Part shown: positions 46,356-57,865 of the stretch, piece by piece
Numbering within the stretch: position 1 is the stretch's first letter
How the letters are laid out: every line of letters starts with the position of its first letter
Assembly: GCA_029204225.1 (NCBI GenBank)
Contig: CM055093.1
Location: 31,817,777 to 31,881,776, forward strand
Reading direction: 5' to 3'
DNA: 64,000 bases
Source: Diphasiastrum complanatum
Taxonomy: Eukaryota; Streptophyta; Lycopodiopsida; Lycopodiales; Lycopodiaceae
Program-made: the position numbers and the translations under genes
The notes under the pieces: generated by a model
What the model was told of the DNA's origin: nothing
The model's input: only the letters and a program-made list of their open reading frames with translations
The model's database searches: none

Positions 46356-46842
46356 TGTTACGTCCATGTCCTGTATAAGGGAATCGGAATAATTCTTGAC
46401 GTGGATAGCCGGTCACTTAAGTGTATATGGTTATTGGTTATGCCTTGTCATTCCGGGCTTGGCCTGTAAAGTAATTAATAATCATATGAGGGCCCAAACC
46501 TATAATTGGACATAGGAGCACATGCATAGTGAATGACTGCTTTAATGCAAGAATAGGAGGTCAATAGCTCAATATAGGTTGCATGGGGATCCTAGGGGAA
46601 TATTCTTTCTCTCATGAGGAGAATATGTCCATTGGAAACTCACCCATCCTCCTATTGGAAATTCAGTTTCTTGAGCCTGTTTCTCCTCCTCTCTCTTAGG
46701 TTCTTCACTATGGCTTGGGGGCTAGGTCCAAGAGGAAACTCTGGGAGGGACCTAGGTTTGGAAGGGTGGTTTTGCTCCACAAGTGTCCTTTTGATTGTTT
46801 TGCAAGAGGATGTAGTCAGATCTTCATTTGGTGATCCTTACA
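46356..46842 (+). repeat. 5' LTR of another Copia inserted in the broken relative
   Basis: 487 bp, TGTTACGTCC ... GATCCTTACA, starting exactly at the point where the match to the young Copia stops (GGTAGC). The primer site follows one base later. GTAGC (46351-46355) would be the left target duplication; the right end is lost. Confidence 0.82.
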
Positions 46843-46843
46843 G

Positions 46844-46855
46844 TGGTATCAGAGC
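46844..46855 (+). other. Primer binding site, tRNA-Met type
   Basis: TGGTATCAGAGC, one base after the LTR at 46356-46842. Confidence 0.9.
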
Positions 46856-48369
46856 TATGGATTTGCATCAATCCAAAAGTGGAGCTACTTCTTGTATTTT
46901 CTCATTTTTTGTGGATTTCTCCTGGCACGTTACTTCCAGGTGGTGGAATTGATCTCCAAGTAGGTGGCTTCTCTGAATTTGGTGTACTTTCAGCCTAAAG
47001 ATCAAAATTATGGTGTTTTGCCATAGTTTTTGGTGGAAATCTATGGATTTTTGATGATTTTAGTGGATTTTTCACCTAGAAATGAAGTTTTTTGCTTGAA
47101 ATTGATCATAGGTACTGGTGTAGTACGTTTTTCAAATTGTACTTGCTGTTTTACAGTCATTATTGATTGGAGCTAATGATTGCATGATGTTGGAATAGTC
47201 AAAAGGTGGATTAGATAGTGATTTTGGACCAAACATTGGGGTTTTTGGACCATAAATGGGCTATAGAAACCCTGTTTGACTAGAATCAGAACTTTAAGTG
47301 CTTGCATGCAATGGATTTACAGGGATTTGGATCTGATTGCACAAATTTGTGGATATTTCTCACAAATTTTGGTCAATTATTCATCCATAGTCGAATGGAT
47401 TGGCAGAAGAATAGGACATTAGTCGAGCCTGCCAAATGCATGATAACTTATGATTCATTGCCAAAATCATTCTGGCAACATGTTGTATCAACATCAGCTT
47501 ACGTGCATAACAGATGTATAACTAAAGGTCTCCTTGACAGCAAAACCCCTTCTGAAGTCTAGGTAGTATCCAAGACTTCATTGAAATATTTGAAAGGATT
47601 CATATGTACCGCCTATGCTCATGTCCCAAAGGACAACAAAAAGAAATTAGATGAGCATTCATTCAAAACTATTCTTGTTGGCTATTGTACTTCTGATGGA
47701 ATGTATAGACTACACAAAATAGAGACCTATAGAGTTTTCACTAACAAGGACATGACTTTAATTGAAGATCAGTCTATTGATTTGAAGGGCAAGGACCAGA
47801 TGTAGTCTACAATTTTTGCCCCAACAATTGATACATATTGAAATACTATTTCAATTTCTTCCAGCAATCACTCTGTACAGTTAGACCCAAAAGAAGATGA
47901 AGAAGCTGCAACTCAAGAGCAACCAACACAGTCGACACAAAGTCGAATTTTGTAGCCAGGAACTTCAACCAAGAGATCAACAAGAACTTGAACTCAGCAT
48001 GTCTGATACATTGATGAGTTCGCTCACTACTCTATTCAGGAGCCAACCACAGTTGAGGAAGCTATGTCATAGGCCAATTCAGATCTTTGGAAAGAAGCAA
48101 TGGACAAAGAGTACAAATCACTACTGAGGAACAACACATGGATTGTCACCAAGCTGCCAACAGATAGAAAGATAATCAACTACAATGGATCTTTAACATC
48201 CAACAGAGGTACTTCTATAATTTGCTGACGAAATACAATTTCATGAATTGTAAGTTTGTAAAGAATCCCATGGATCTAGGTTTAAAACTATCCAAGGAGT
48301 AATGCCCTTAGACCATTGAGGAGAAGGTCAAAATGAAGGGATATCCATATCAATCAATTATTGGATCGT
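46856..48369 (+). pseudogene. Copia internal remnants: leader, integrase tail, RT pieces
   Basis: About 500 bp of leader is followed by integrase: IHSRMDWQKNRTLVEPAKCM in the place of HPYSNGLAERKNRT, then LPKSFWQHVVSTSAYVHNRC and LKYLKGFICTAYAHVPKDNK, VGYCTSDGMYRLHKIET. RT begins near 48080 with KEAMDKEYKSLLRNNTWIV. It jumps to the RT tail (NLLTKYNFMNCKFVKNPMDL, then PYQSIIGS) at 48210-48370. Gag, protease, the integrase core and the RT palm are missing. Homology stops abruptly at 48369. Confidence 0.72.
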
Positions 48370-48995
48370 TATAGATTAATACAACATTCCACAAATTGAA
48401 CCAGTGTGTGAAATTGATTAAACAAATAAATGAGATACACGAATAATAGCAGACAACAATTCATTCGAGATCAGACAAAATTCAAAATAATATATGCATA
48501 ATAGCTACAGTATCATCTATTGATCCTCTCAATTTCAAGCATTGTGTGACAGATCCACACAATGCATTGGCATGAGAGAAATAACGTTCTCCCACGAATA
48601 GTGTCTCGCTTAATAGCAGACTTCTTGGACTTGTTGATCCTCTTACAAAATTGTCTCGCGCACAAGTGGACATGTATTCTCTATTTTTTGTCTATTTGTA
48701 TATATGCATCAAACAATTGCATACATTCAGAGTAACATTTCTGATTAGATAGATTAAACAATCTATAATTATTCATGGATTACAAGAGTGGTGGATTAGC
48801 CACGTTCTAAAGCTCTTCTGCTGATGTCACCATATCATATCAAAGATTTGTATTTCATGGTATTTGGTTGATCTTCTTGGTTTCTTTGGAGCACGAAGGA
48901 TTTTGTGTCGCGAATATGTTCGCTTCATGTCTTTTTGTCAAATTGAGAGTTAAAAGCTAGCAAAGCTTTGGTTATAGAAACATTTTGTTTCTTCA
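48370..48995 (-). repeat. Inverted partial copy of the 43-kb Copia LTR
   Basis: The minus strand from 48995 downward starts TGAAGAAACAAAATG and follows the LTR at 44042 for about 630 bp to CTATAAC (equivalent to 44672). Then it breaks into the Copia at 46856-48369. TCCTT at 48996-49000, AAGGA on the minus strand, is the matching target duplication. Confidence 0.85.
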
Positions 48996-49000
48996 TCCTT

Positions 49001-49207
49001 GAATGCTAGAAAGTCTCCTCTATGAAATCACCTCCAAAACTCGCTTAGAAATCAATGCTTAGAGCAAGCAAAACTTGCTATCTTGGTAATGTGGATTGAA
49101 TTCAACTTTGCCTCTGGTTTTAGACACCTAAACACCTGAAAATGAAGTCACACAACATAATCTCCAATGTATTTGACTCACTTTGAGTTATAGAATCAAT
49201 GCTAGAT
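49001..49207 (-). repeat. Inverted leader fragment of the broken relative
   Basis: The minus strand matches the young Copia leader at 23025-23240 (TTTCTAGCATTCAAGGA at its end). It is the missing left part of the copy at 44899-46355. Both parts share the AAGGA where the 43-kb element went in. Confidence 0.83.
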
Positions 49208-50512
49208 GCCATTAGAGAAAATTTGGCTTTGTGCATTAATTAATTGTAAGTGATCCATAGTGACATGAAAGTCATGCACAAAGTGTAATGGACACATGCA
49301 TGATGATTTGTACATTTCCAGTTAGAACTAGCACACTTGGAAAAAGTGGTAGAGTTTCATGCATGAGAAGTGACAAATGTCACGTAGACTCTAGTTTTCA
49401 CTTTAGATGTCATTAAATGATGGATGATTGTGGTTCTACCTCGAGCTACCTCAAACTCCATAAATATGTGTAGCTCTCCTCATATTTTGTGATGAAGAAC
49501 TAAAGCTTTCTAGCTATCTCTGCCATTTTGGATCCACACAATTCTTGCTTGTTATCTCTCTATCTTTCTCTCTCTAACTTGTGTTGAGGCTAATGTTAAT
49601 ACACTGATATCTTGTACTTTTGCTCATTATTGATTTATTGCTATCATATTCTGATGCTGAGCATGCTAGATTGTGGTTAAGCCATATCTTCTGAACTAGA
49701 TCTTGTTAATCAATCTAGAATCAAGTTACTGTGCTAATCACAAAGCTTAATTAGATCCATCATACTTGTGGACATTCCCCACATGATTGTACAAGAAATT
49801 GAGAGCTAATTCAAGCAAAAAAATAGTTTTGCACTTTTTCTCACCTTTCTTCAAAGTGTATTTGGATCAAATCGGATTGGAACTGAATTTTCATACCTGA
49901 ATAGTGGTAGTACGGAATTTTGGAATTCCGCACGTGTGAAAATCAGAGATTTTCAGTCCCTTCTAACTCCTTGCTTGTAGATCCAAAGATAGTGGTAATA
50001 TAGCTTGATGGAAAGTTATGATCTGTACTTTTCATATAAATTGAAACCAAATCAATCTGATGTGTCTATCAAGAGTTATAAGCTCTTAAAGAGGATAGGG
50101 ATAGGTCCAAAATTTGAGTGACAGCATTTTGATTTGATTCAACCTTGCTTTGTTCTGAATCCATTGTTTTGAGCATCCTACACAAGAAACTGAAGATCAA
50201 GACTAAGTTTGAAGTAATTGAACACCCTTTGGGCCTTCTGAGTGTCAATAGTATTTTCTTTTGATGCATTTCACACGTGCCAAAAGTAGGATTCAAACTA
50301 GCCAAAGTGTCTCAATCCACTTTGTGTGTCTGATCTAGATAACTTGTCTTGTGGAATATTCGAGATTCATCTCAAATATAGTTGCAAGTGTTTCACATAG
50401 GAAGGTAGTACATCCTTGAAAATACCTATAGTGAAAGAGAGTAGCAACTTTAAGTTTGATTGGAACAAGCTCAAACATATTGCAGTCCAATAACTAAGAA
50501 GTCTTCATCAAA

Positions 50513-51355
50513 ATGTCATTTCTGGGAGGATATCCTCTAGAAGCAAATGAAAGACTAAACACTTCTGATTACTCAATTTGGAAGTTCAGAATGGATTCTA
50601 TTTTGATACTCCAGGATGTTATGGACATTGTGCTTGGTGTTGAGGAGGGGTCTCAAGCACAGGCTGAAATTCCTAAGTATAGGAAGAGAGCTAGAATGGC
50701 TCTACATCTCATTAAGATGAATGTATCTAATGAAAATCTGAGAGAGATAGGATCTTGCACTACAGCCAAAGAAGCTTGGTATGCACTTAAGTCCATCTAT
50801 GAAGCAAAGAATACTTCTAGAATACTCACTCTTAGGAATCAGATTTTCCAAAGTTTCCAAAGAAGTGAAGAGAGTGCATCAAACTATGTTTTGAGAGTTA
50901 AAGATTTACATAGAGAGCTTTCCTGTGTTGGTGTTACCATTAATCAAGATGAGCTTGTTCAATTCATTTTAAATGGCTTGAGAGATGACTATGATAATCT
51001 TGTTCAGTCTTTTGCCATTAAGGAGGAGTTGCCTAATCTAGAAACTCTCCAAGGAATTCTTATTTCTAAAGAATATAGGCAAAGCTATAAACTTTCCAGG
51101 ATGAACAAACTCGAGCATGGTGGAAATGACAAAGCCGTCTTTGTCAAAGACAAGCATAAAGGAAGGAGTAAGAACCAGTTCTCTCAAGCATCCAACAAAG
51201 ACAAAGCCAAAGATCGAGACAAAGATGGTGAAGAGGATGATTCATCTCATCCTTCTACTTCAAAGACCAAGAAGAAGAAAGTGAAGTGTTTCTTCTATGG
51301 CAAGAAGGGGCACTATGCCTCTAATTGCTTTAAGAAGAAAAACCAACCTAAGTAA
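50513..51355 (+). pseudogene. Copia gag with a damaged zinc knuckle
   Basis: 280 codons from ATG 50513 (MSFLGGYPLEANERLNTSDY). Gag helices are followed by a Lys/Asp-rich linker. The knuckle at residues 259-272 reads CFFYGKKGHYASNC: the second Cys is Tyr262 (codon TAT in place of TGT), which should break zinc binding. A TAA at 51353 ends the frame, and the same frame resumes at once toward protease. Confidence 0.85.
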
Positions 51356-52501
51356 CCTAATCTCTCCAAAGAAATTGAAGAAGATTCTGTTGCAAGTGAT
51401 GGAGAAGGATCATTTATGGTGTCCAGTTTTTCTTCATCACCTTTCAAGAAAGATGGAGCTTGGTACGTAGATAGTGGAGCTTCTTCACATATGTGCTGTT
51501 CAAAGGAGTCATTTGACTCAATTGTACCTTACAAAGGACTTAAGAGATCTATTTACACTGCTAATGATCATGAGTGCTCTATAGAAGGAATTGGCAACAT
51601 TCCATTGAAACTTGCTTTTTCAAAACTTCTTGCACTTTCTAATGTTCTTTTCATTCCAAAACTTACAAAGAACTTGATTAGTCTGGAAAAGTTGCTTGAT
51701 AATGGTTGTGATGTAAAGTTCAACTCCAATACTTGCTTTATCAAAAAAAAAGATGAGATCCTAGCTAATGGATCTAGATGTGGTGGAATTTTTAAATTGA
51801 ATTCTTATGATAATACAAATCTTTGTGAAGTTGCTTTGTTATCTAAGGAGGATTTGTGGCATAGAAGATTAGGACATCCTAACTTTAATTCTATGTCTTC
51901 TATGGTCAAGAAAGTGAAGGCAATTGGTCTTCCAAAATCTCTTTCCAAAGATTTTAATCCTTCTGAGGCTTGTGCTATTGCAAAATCACACAGAAAGCCA
52001 TTTCAGAAGTCTTTTATAAAGACTACTCATCCTTTGGAGCTTATAAACTCGGATGTACATTTTTTCTCTTCTAAAAGTATTGGTGGTGCAACATGTTTTG
52101 TCACCTTTATTGATGACTTTACTAGGTATACTTGGTTGTATCTACTTTCTTCAAAGGCTATGGTTTTTTATCACTTCCTAATCTTCAAAGCTTATGTTGA
52201 GAAACATTTTTCTTTCAAAGTTAAAGCTTTAAGATGTGATGGGTTTCATGAATATTGTGAAGGTGAAGGAATAAAGAGAGAATTTTCTTGTGCTTATTCT
52301 CCATCTCAAAATGGAGTTGCTGAGAGGAAAAACAGATCTTTATGTGAATGTGCTAAAGCAATTCGAGTTGAAGCTTCTTTTCCTATTGAATGTTGGGGTG
52401 AAGTTATAAATTGTGCAAATATCTGTGCAATAGATTACCTCACAATGCACTTGCTGGAAAATCATCTTTTTAAGTCTTGTTTAAGAAGAAACCTAAGGTA
52501 G
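51356..52501 (+). pseudogene. Copia protease and integrase (decayed)
   Basis: In frame with gag after one stop. The protease active site is WYVDSGASSHMC. DLWHRRLGHPNFNS starts the pre-integrase part. The first integrase Asp is in NSDVHF. The second block reads RCDGFHEYCEGEG, missing several residues found in the intact RSDNGGEF block. NGVAERKNRS carries the Glu. A frameshift near 52440 ends the ORF, and the integrase tail continues in the next frame. Confidence 0.83.
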
Positions 52502-53244
52502 ATCACCTTAGGGTTTTTGGTTGTGCTTGCTTTGTTCATGTGCCCTTGGAAACAAGGAAAAGAGATGATCCTAATTCTATTAAAGGGATCATGGTTGGAT
52601 ATGCATCCAACAAGAAAGCTTACAGAATCTATGTTCCCTCTACCTCAACTACAATTGAGAGTAGGGATGTTATATTCCATGAGGATCAAAAATACATTCT
52701 TGAGGAGGCCAAGTTCAAAAATTCTCACAAAGATACTTCAATCATCACCCTTGAAGACTATCATGGAGATATGGGGCCGAGAATTGAGGAGGAGTCACCT
52801 CGAATCTTTTCACCAAGGAGATCTCAAAGAGAAAGATCCGAGCCTAGGAGGCTTACCTATGAAGATAGAGGCAAGCAAGTGGAGATCAGCTCCACTAATT
52901 GTGCTTATTTTATTTCTCATGAGGAGCCAAAGGATGTATATGATGCACTCAACTCGAAGGAATGGTACCTTGCCATGAAGGAGGAATATGATGCTTTGAT
53001 GGTCAATAAGACATGGGAGCTTGTGGATCTTCCATCCAACAAGCACACCATTTGCAAGTGGGTCTTTCGAGTCAAGTATAATCAAGATATCACAATCAAC
53101 AAGTACAAGGCTAGACTTTGTGCTAAAGGTTTTGCTCAAGTTTATGGAAATGATTATGAGGAGACTTTTGCTCCAGTTGCAAAGATGGTATCAATTAGAA
53201 TCATAATTTTTGTTGCTTGTTTTTTCAATTGGCAAGTTCTTTAA
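52477..53244 (+). pseudogene. Copia integrase tail and start of RT
   Basis: KPKVDHLRVFGCACFVHVPL, GIMVGYASNKKAYRIYVPST and SRDVIFHEDQ form the integrase tail. RT starts with EEPKDVYDALNSKEWYLAMK and reaches FAPVAKMVSIRIIIFVACFF. A stop, TAA at 53242, replaces the residue before LDVSNAFL. The frame resumes unchanged. Confidence 0.83.
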
Positions 53245-53859
53245 CTAGATGTCTCTAATGCATTTCTTTATGGATATCTAGAAGAAGAGATTTATATGGA
53301 TCAGCCTATTGGGTTCATCCATGACAAAGACAAAGTTTGCTTGCTCTTCAAAAGTTTATACGGACTAAAGCAAGCTCCAAGGTCATGGTATTCTCGACTT
53401 AGCACCTTTATTGAGTCACTAGGATTTAATCTTAGTAACTATGATCCTTCCTTAAATGTCAATTTTTTTGATAAAGATATTGTCATCCTTCTTATTTATG
53501 TTGATGATATCATTCTGACAGGAAGTTGTATCAAGTTAGTTGAGGAAGCCAAGGTTGCACTTGTAAAAGAATTCAAGATGCAAGATCTTGGAAAAATTCA
53601 CTACATTCTAGGATTAGAGATTGACTTTCTTAAAGATAAATCTTTTGTATGTCAATCCAAGTATGCTCTTTCAATGTTAAAAAAGTTCGATATGTTAGAT
53701 TGTAAGAGTATAGAAACTCCTATGGAGCAAAATGTAAAAGACCCTAACAAAGGTGATGAAAGATCCTTCGTGGACATCACACTTTTTAGGAGTCTTATAG
53801 GCTCCTTAATTTGGCTCACAATAACTAGACCTGACATAAGCTTTAGTGTTCATAGCTGA
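53245..53859 (+). pseudogene. Copia reverse transcriptase palm
   Basis: LDVSNAFLYGYLEEEIYMDQ, LYGLKQAPRSWYSRL and an intact YVDDIILTGS catalytic box, then LGKIHYILGLEIDFL and ITRPDISFSVHS before a TGA. The RT core is well preserved, and the element is inactivated by the surrounding stops and shifts. Confidence 0.85.
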
Positions 53860-54400
53860 GCCAGGCTATGCAGAATCCTACTATTTATCATTGGAAAATG
53901 GCCAAGAGAGTGCTTAGATATATATCTTCAACTTTTGATTATGGTTTATTGTATAAAAGTGAAGATCTTTCTATTGTTGGTTATTTTGACTCAGATTTTG
54001 CGAGTGATAGAGCAGATAAAAAATCTACAAGTGCTTAATGTCATATATCTTGGAGGAAACTTGATATCTTGGCTTTCCAAATCAAGATACTGTATCACTC
54101 TCATTGTGTGAAGCTGAGTATAAGGCACTCACTACAACAACAAAGAAAGTGCTTTGGATCAAGAGGTTACTAGTGGAGCTAAAGATAATCATAGAAGAGG
54201 ACCTACCTATGATCATGTGTGACAACATTTCAGCCCAAGCCCTTGCCAACAACCCAATATTCCATGCAAGGAGCAAACATATCGAAGTTGCACATCACTT
54301 CATGAGAGAGAAGCTCATTGGAGGGGAAATCTACTTGGAGCACATCAACACATCATGTTGTATTGCTGATATGCTAATCAAACTTTGAGCAAAAGTTCCT
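53860..54400 (+). pseudogene. Copia RNase H (decayed)
   Basis: RVLRYISSTFDYGLLYKSED and a FDSDFAS box, then frameshifts near 54040 and 54075. The frame at 54104-54388 gives CEAEYKALTTTTKKVLWIKR, MCDNISAQALANNPIFHARS and HIEVAHHFMREKLIGGEIYL. It ends shortly before the 3' LTR. Confidence 0.82.
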
Positions 54401-54474
54401 TCATCAAGCATAGAGCCAATCTTGGAGTAATACCAAGATCCATGTTCAATTCAATATATGATTTTTTTTAGGAG

Positions 54475-55260
54475 TGTTGAAATGGAAAAATAATCCATCT
54501 TGACTTTAGGCTTGCTACAAATATTGTACCATGCAAGTACGTTGTTCATAAATGCAAAATGCCAAGTTTGGCCTAGATAGAACTTGAGCTACATGGATAT
54601 GTCATATCTAGATTGATGAGTACAACTTGCATATAGTTTGTAGACATAGAATTAGCAAAATTATGCTTGTAGAAACTCGTGGCAATTCACATGCATTAAT
54701 TGTAAGTGATCCATAGTGACATGCAAGGCATGCACAAAGTGTAATGGACACATGCATGATGATTTGTACATTTCTAGCTAGAACTAGCACACTTGGAAAA
54801 AGTTGGTAGAGTTTCATGCATGAGAAGTGACAAATGTCACATAGACTCTAGTTTTCACTTTAGATGTCATTAAATGATGGATGATTGTGGTTCTACCTCG
54901 AGCTACCTCAAACTCCATAAATATGTGTAGCTCTCCTCATATTTTGTGATGAAGAACCAAAGCTTTGTAGCTATCTCATGCCATTTTGGATCCACACAAT
55001 TCTTGCTTGTTATCTCTCTATCTTTCTCTCTCTAACTTTTGTTGAGACTAATGCTAATACACTGATATCTTGTACTTTTGCTCATTATTGCTTTATTGCT
55101 ATCATATTCTGATGCTTAGCATGCTAGATTGTGGTTAAGCCATATCTTCTGAACTAGATCTTGTTAATCAATCTAGAATCAGGTTACTGTGCTAATCACA
55201 AAGCTTAATTAGATCCATCATACTTGTGGACATTCCCCACACGTGTGAATTCTGGAAATT
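54475..55260 (+). repeat. 3' LTR of the 49-55 kb Copia
   Basis: Starts TGTTGAAATGG after TTTTTTTTAGGAG. It contains CACACGTGTG at 55238-55247. The right end is uncertain because sequence of the small LTR element begins at about 55265. Confidence 0.75.
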
Positions 55261-55264
55261 TTGT

Positions 55265-56264
55265 CACTTCTCACTTATTAACTAGGGTTAGGGTTGCCTT
55301 GGGATCCACAAACCCTCCAACAGTATCCCCCACCAAAATTGGTGGCAGTCCCATGACACCTTGCGAGATTATTCACTTGGGCTCTAGTTGGCCTATCTTC
55401 ACACCTTTATCAGGTGGCACTGCACTTTCTCCATGAATTCCAAGCGCTCCATATTGAAATGCGATAAAAAGCACTTATTTGCATCGACAATCCATTTTGG
55501 AGTCATCCATGCAGTGTAGTGGCTATTTCCTATCCTAGCCTCAACCCAAGATCCAAGCACACAAGCATCAAGGAGACGAGGTTAGTCGTCATGCGGAGGT
55601 TCGTTCCCATGAAAGCGATATCATAATTCATAATCCAACATATACACTAAGATCCATTTACACTACGCATTAACACTATATTCATTAAACCTAAACTATA
55701 AAGATAGAAACTCGCCCATCTCTCTCTCCTTTCTCTCTCATAAAAAGCATAAGAACATTCAATCCCAATAAACGTCAAATCCAACAATTAGCAAACACAG
55801 AGAAAGCATGAGATATGGAGGAAGAGAGATAGAGAGCAAGGACATTCCTGATCCATTCCATAAGAGGGCCAACTTGCTTGTACTGAAATGAAGAGAGAAC
55901 ATGTACAATGATTCAAAACTACCACTTATATAGTGGATTGGAGGGTCTTGGCCTCAATTCCTATTGGCCAATTTCTACCTCCCTAACTATTGAAATTTAA
56001 AAAAGAGTAGGAACTCATTCATTAATTGGAGGGAACCAATTTGAAATTGAATTTTGGTGGGAACCTCTATTTTATTCACTAACTTGATTGTTAGGCCCTG
56101 CAACATTAAAAGTACCGCAAAAGGCCTAAAATCCTTTTATTGACTTCTAACTAAATAAAATAACTATGTGATCATTGGGTTGGACTTACACACGCAGGGT
56201 GCCAAATCTCTCTCACTTATTAACTAGGATTAGGGTTGCCTTGGGATCCGCAAACCCTCCAACA
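55265..56264 (-). mobile_element. Small non-autonomous LTR element, copy 2
   Basis: On the minus strand a 5' LTR starts TGTTGGAGGGTTTG at 56264 and runs to about 55640. About 300 bp of internal sequence follows, then TTGGTGGGGGATAC as the polypurine tract, and the 3' LTR start TGTTGGAGGGTTTG at 55319. The 3' LTR is cut after about 55 bp at the border with the Copia LTR. Internal sequence (AATAAGTGCTTTTT, CATGGGACTG, CACCAATTTTGGTGGGGG) and LTRs match copy 1 at 5777-7088. No retroviral ORF is present. Confidence 0.68.
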
Positions 56265-56919
56265 ATGATCTCTTCTTGTCTAGTACCTCCGAGCAACTGA
56301 TAAGTTGTTGGATATATACATATGGATAAGTATTAAAAAAATGTTTAATTTGTACTTTACAATTAGGATTAAGGCACTACGTGTTGTTGGCAGTCGCCCT
56401 TGTACAATATCTGATTTTGTTAGAGATTCTATCGAGTCTCAGTGTACTTGTTGATCCGTCGTCGATTGTTCGAGGATGGCCGAATAATCAAATCTGGTCA
56501 GATGTTCAGAGATGGTCAAACTATCAAGGATGGTCGAATAATGAGAGATGACCGAATAGTCGAAAGTGTCCAAACAATCGAGGAAACATTGTCACTAATT
56601 CTTTGGTATTTCTGCAAACCGTCAGAAAACAAATGTATTTTTGCAGAGTATGCGACTGTACAAGTATTTTCAACAGCTAGTGAATGGATCTAGATTAGCA
56701 GAGAGATAGGGATGGAGAGAATGGAAATTCAATAGGGGTTTTGACAATCTGCGAGTAAATTCTTTGCGACTTTTGCGAGTTTGATTTCTAAAATTTCATG
56801 GCACATGGTATGCTATCAGATATATAGGCTCTATATATACTCATTTCATATTAGATAAAAACTAACTTTAATTATACCAATGGATTCTACATAAAAATTG
56901 GAAAATATCCACATTGAAA
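56265..56919 (+). other. Sequence with an 18-bp tandem repeat in an open frame
   Basis: Six units of 18 bp occupy 56472-56579. In the frame 56442-56693 they read EDGRII, KSGQMF, RDGQTI, KDGRIM, RDDRIV, ESVQTI. The ORF is 83 codons and starts at ATG 56442. Nothing else suggests a gene, and the rest of this stretch is unrecognised. Confidence 0.5.
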
Positions 56920-57500
56920 AAGCCTTAATACAAGTTACAAATGGCTGACCAAATAATAACAATGCTTGTCGGTCACATAAGCAATTTACCAATTAAAATT
57001 ATAGGTTTGAATTTCACCGTAGAATTTGTTGTACTAGATTTCCATGATGAATTACACACCTATAAATTCCTTCTTGGAATGCCTTGATTAGAAATGGCCG
57101 GAGTGATTCAAGATTGGAAGAAAAACAAAATCATTTTTGGCAACAAAGACAAGAGAATCTCTATCGATGTCACGGGAAAGATAAAGCCTGCATGAATTGA
57201 AGACAATTGGTCTTCAACTACCTATGGTGATCCGGAAAGTATCAATTCAACCATAAAGGGTCATTACGTGTAGAGTACTGATATAATTAATCGAGGTCAT
57301 GTCTTAGAGACCATCGATTGTGTCAACGCCACTCTTTGTGAACAAGAAGTTCAAGAAGAGGACCTAGTCAATACTCCATGTATATCAACACTCCCATCCT
57401 GCCTTTATACATGATAGATGCACTCCCTATTGAGTGGATACCTGAAGATGCTTTTGCTATTGAAGTATCCACCAATGAGGATTGTAGGAAAAACACTGAG
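56920..57500 (+). pseudogene. Gypsy protease remnant
   Basis: The plus strand near 56940-57140 reads MADQIITMLVGHISNLPIKI, VEFVVLDFH and YKFLLGMP, then a stop and EMAGVIQDWKKNKIIFGNKD. This parallels KMADQTTVHPRG ... YRLLLGRPW ... VAQVIHNWDTRKITF in the Gypsy at 13.0-13.3 kb. It is a more diverged family member, cut at both ends. Confidence 0.6.
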
Positions 57501-57865
57501 AATTTTCCTGCAGAGAACGTGATAAAAGTTTGAATAAATCAAACGAATATCAATGTCTTCAATCGTGTCTATATATGGCCTATATACTAATAGAGCAGGT
57601 TCTATTAAGCTTTAATTAAGTGTGCAAAATTAAACATGTGTATGAATGTGATAGATAATTTCAAATGATCAGAACAGATATGATGTTTGATCTTAAATTT
57701 TAGCAAAAATAAGTATGAAACACCAACAAAGTAAAAATCAATCTATTGATTCTGATTCTTCTATCTGCTTCTATATGTCTGTGTCTTTTGTCTACTTACA
57801 ATAAGTAAGTGTACATGTATTTATATTTTTCATAGGATAGGTCTCTTGGCCTTCCTCCTCCTGTA
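57501..57865. other. No gene; possible LTR fragment
   Basis: AT-rich sequence ending GCCTTCCTCCTCCTGTAAACA just before the Copia match begins at about 57866. It could be the end of an LTR, but no partner is seen. Confidence 0.3.

Larger units (their letters stand above)
49232..55260 (+). mobile_element. Nearly full-length decayed Copia
   Basis: A left LTR lacking about its first 220 bp (from about 49232) and a right LTR starting at 54475 enclose gag, protease, integrase, RT and RNase H in order. The LTRs match over at least 49232-49770 and 54695-55230 (ATGGACACATGCATGATGA, CTACCTCGAGCTACCTC). Several stops and frameshifts break the coding region. The left edge abuts the inverted leader fragment, and the right LTR is joined to the small LTR element at 55265. 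Confidence 0.85.

Noticed and set aside
48482-48673. 63-codon minus-strand ORF
   Set aside because: It lies in the inverted LTR copy and is noncoding LTR sequence.
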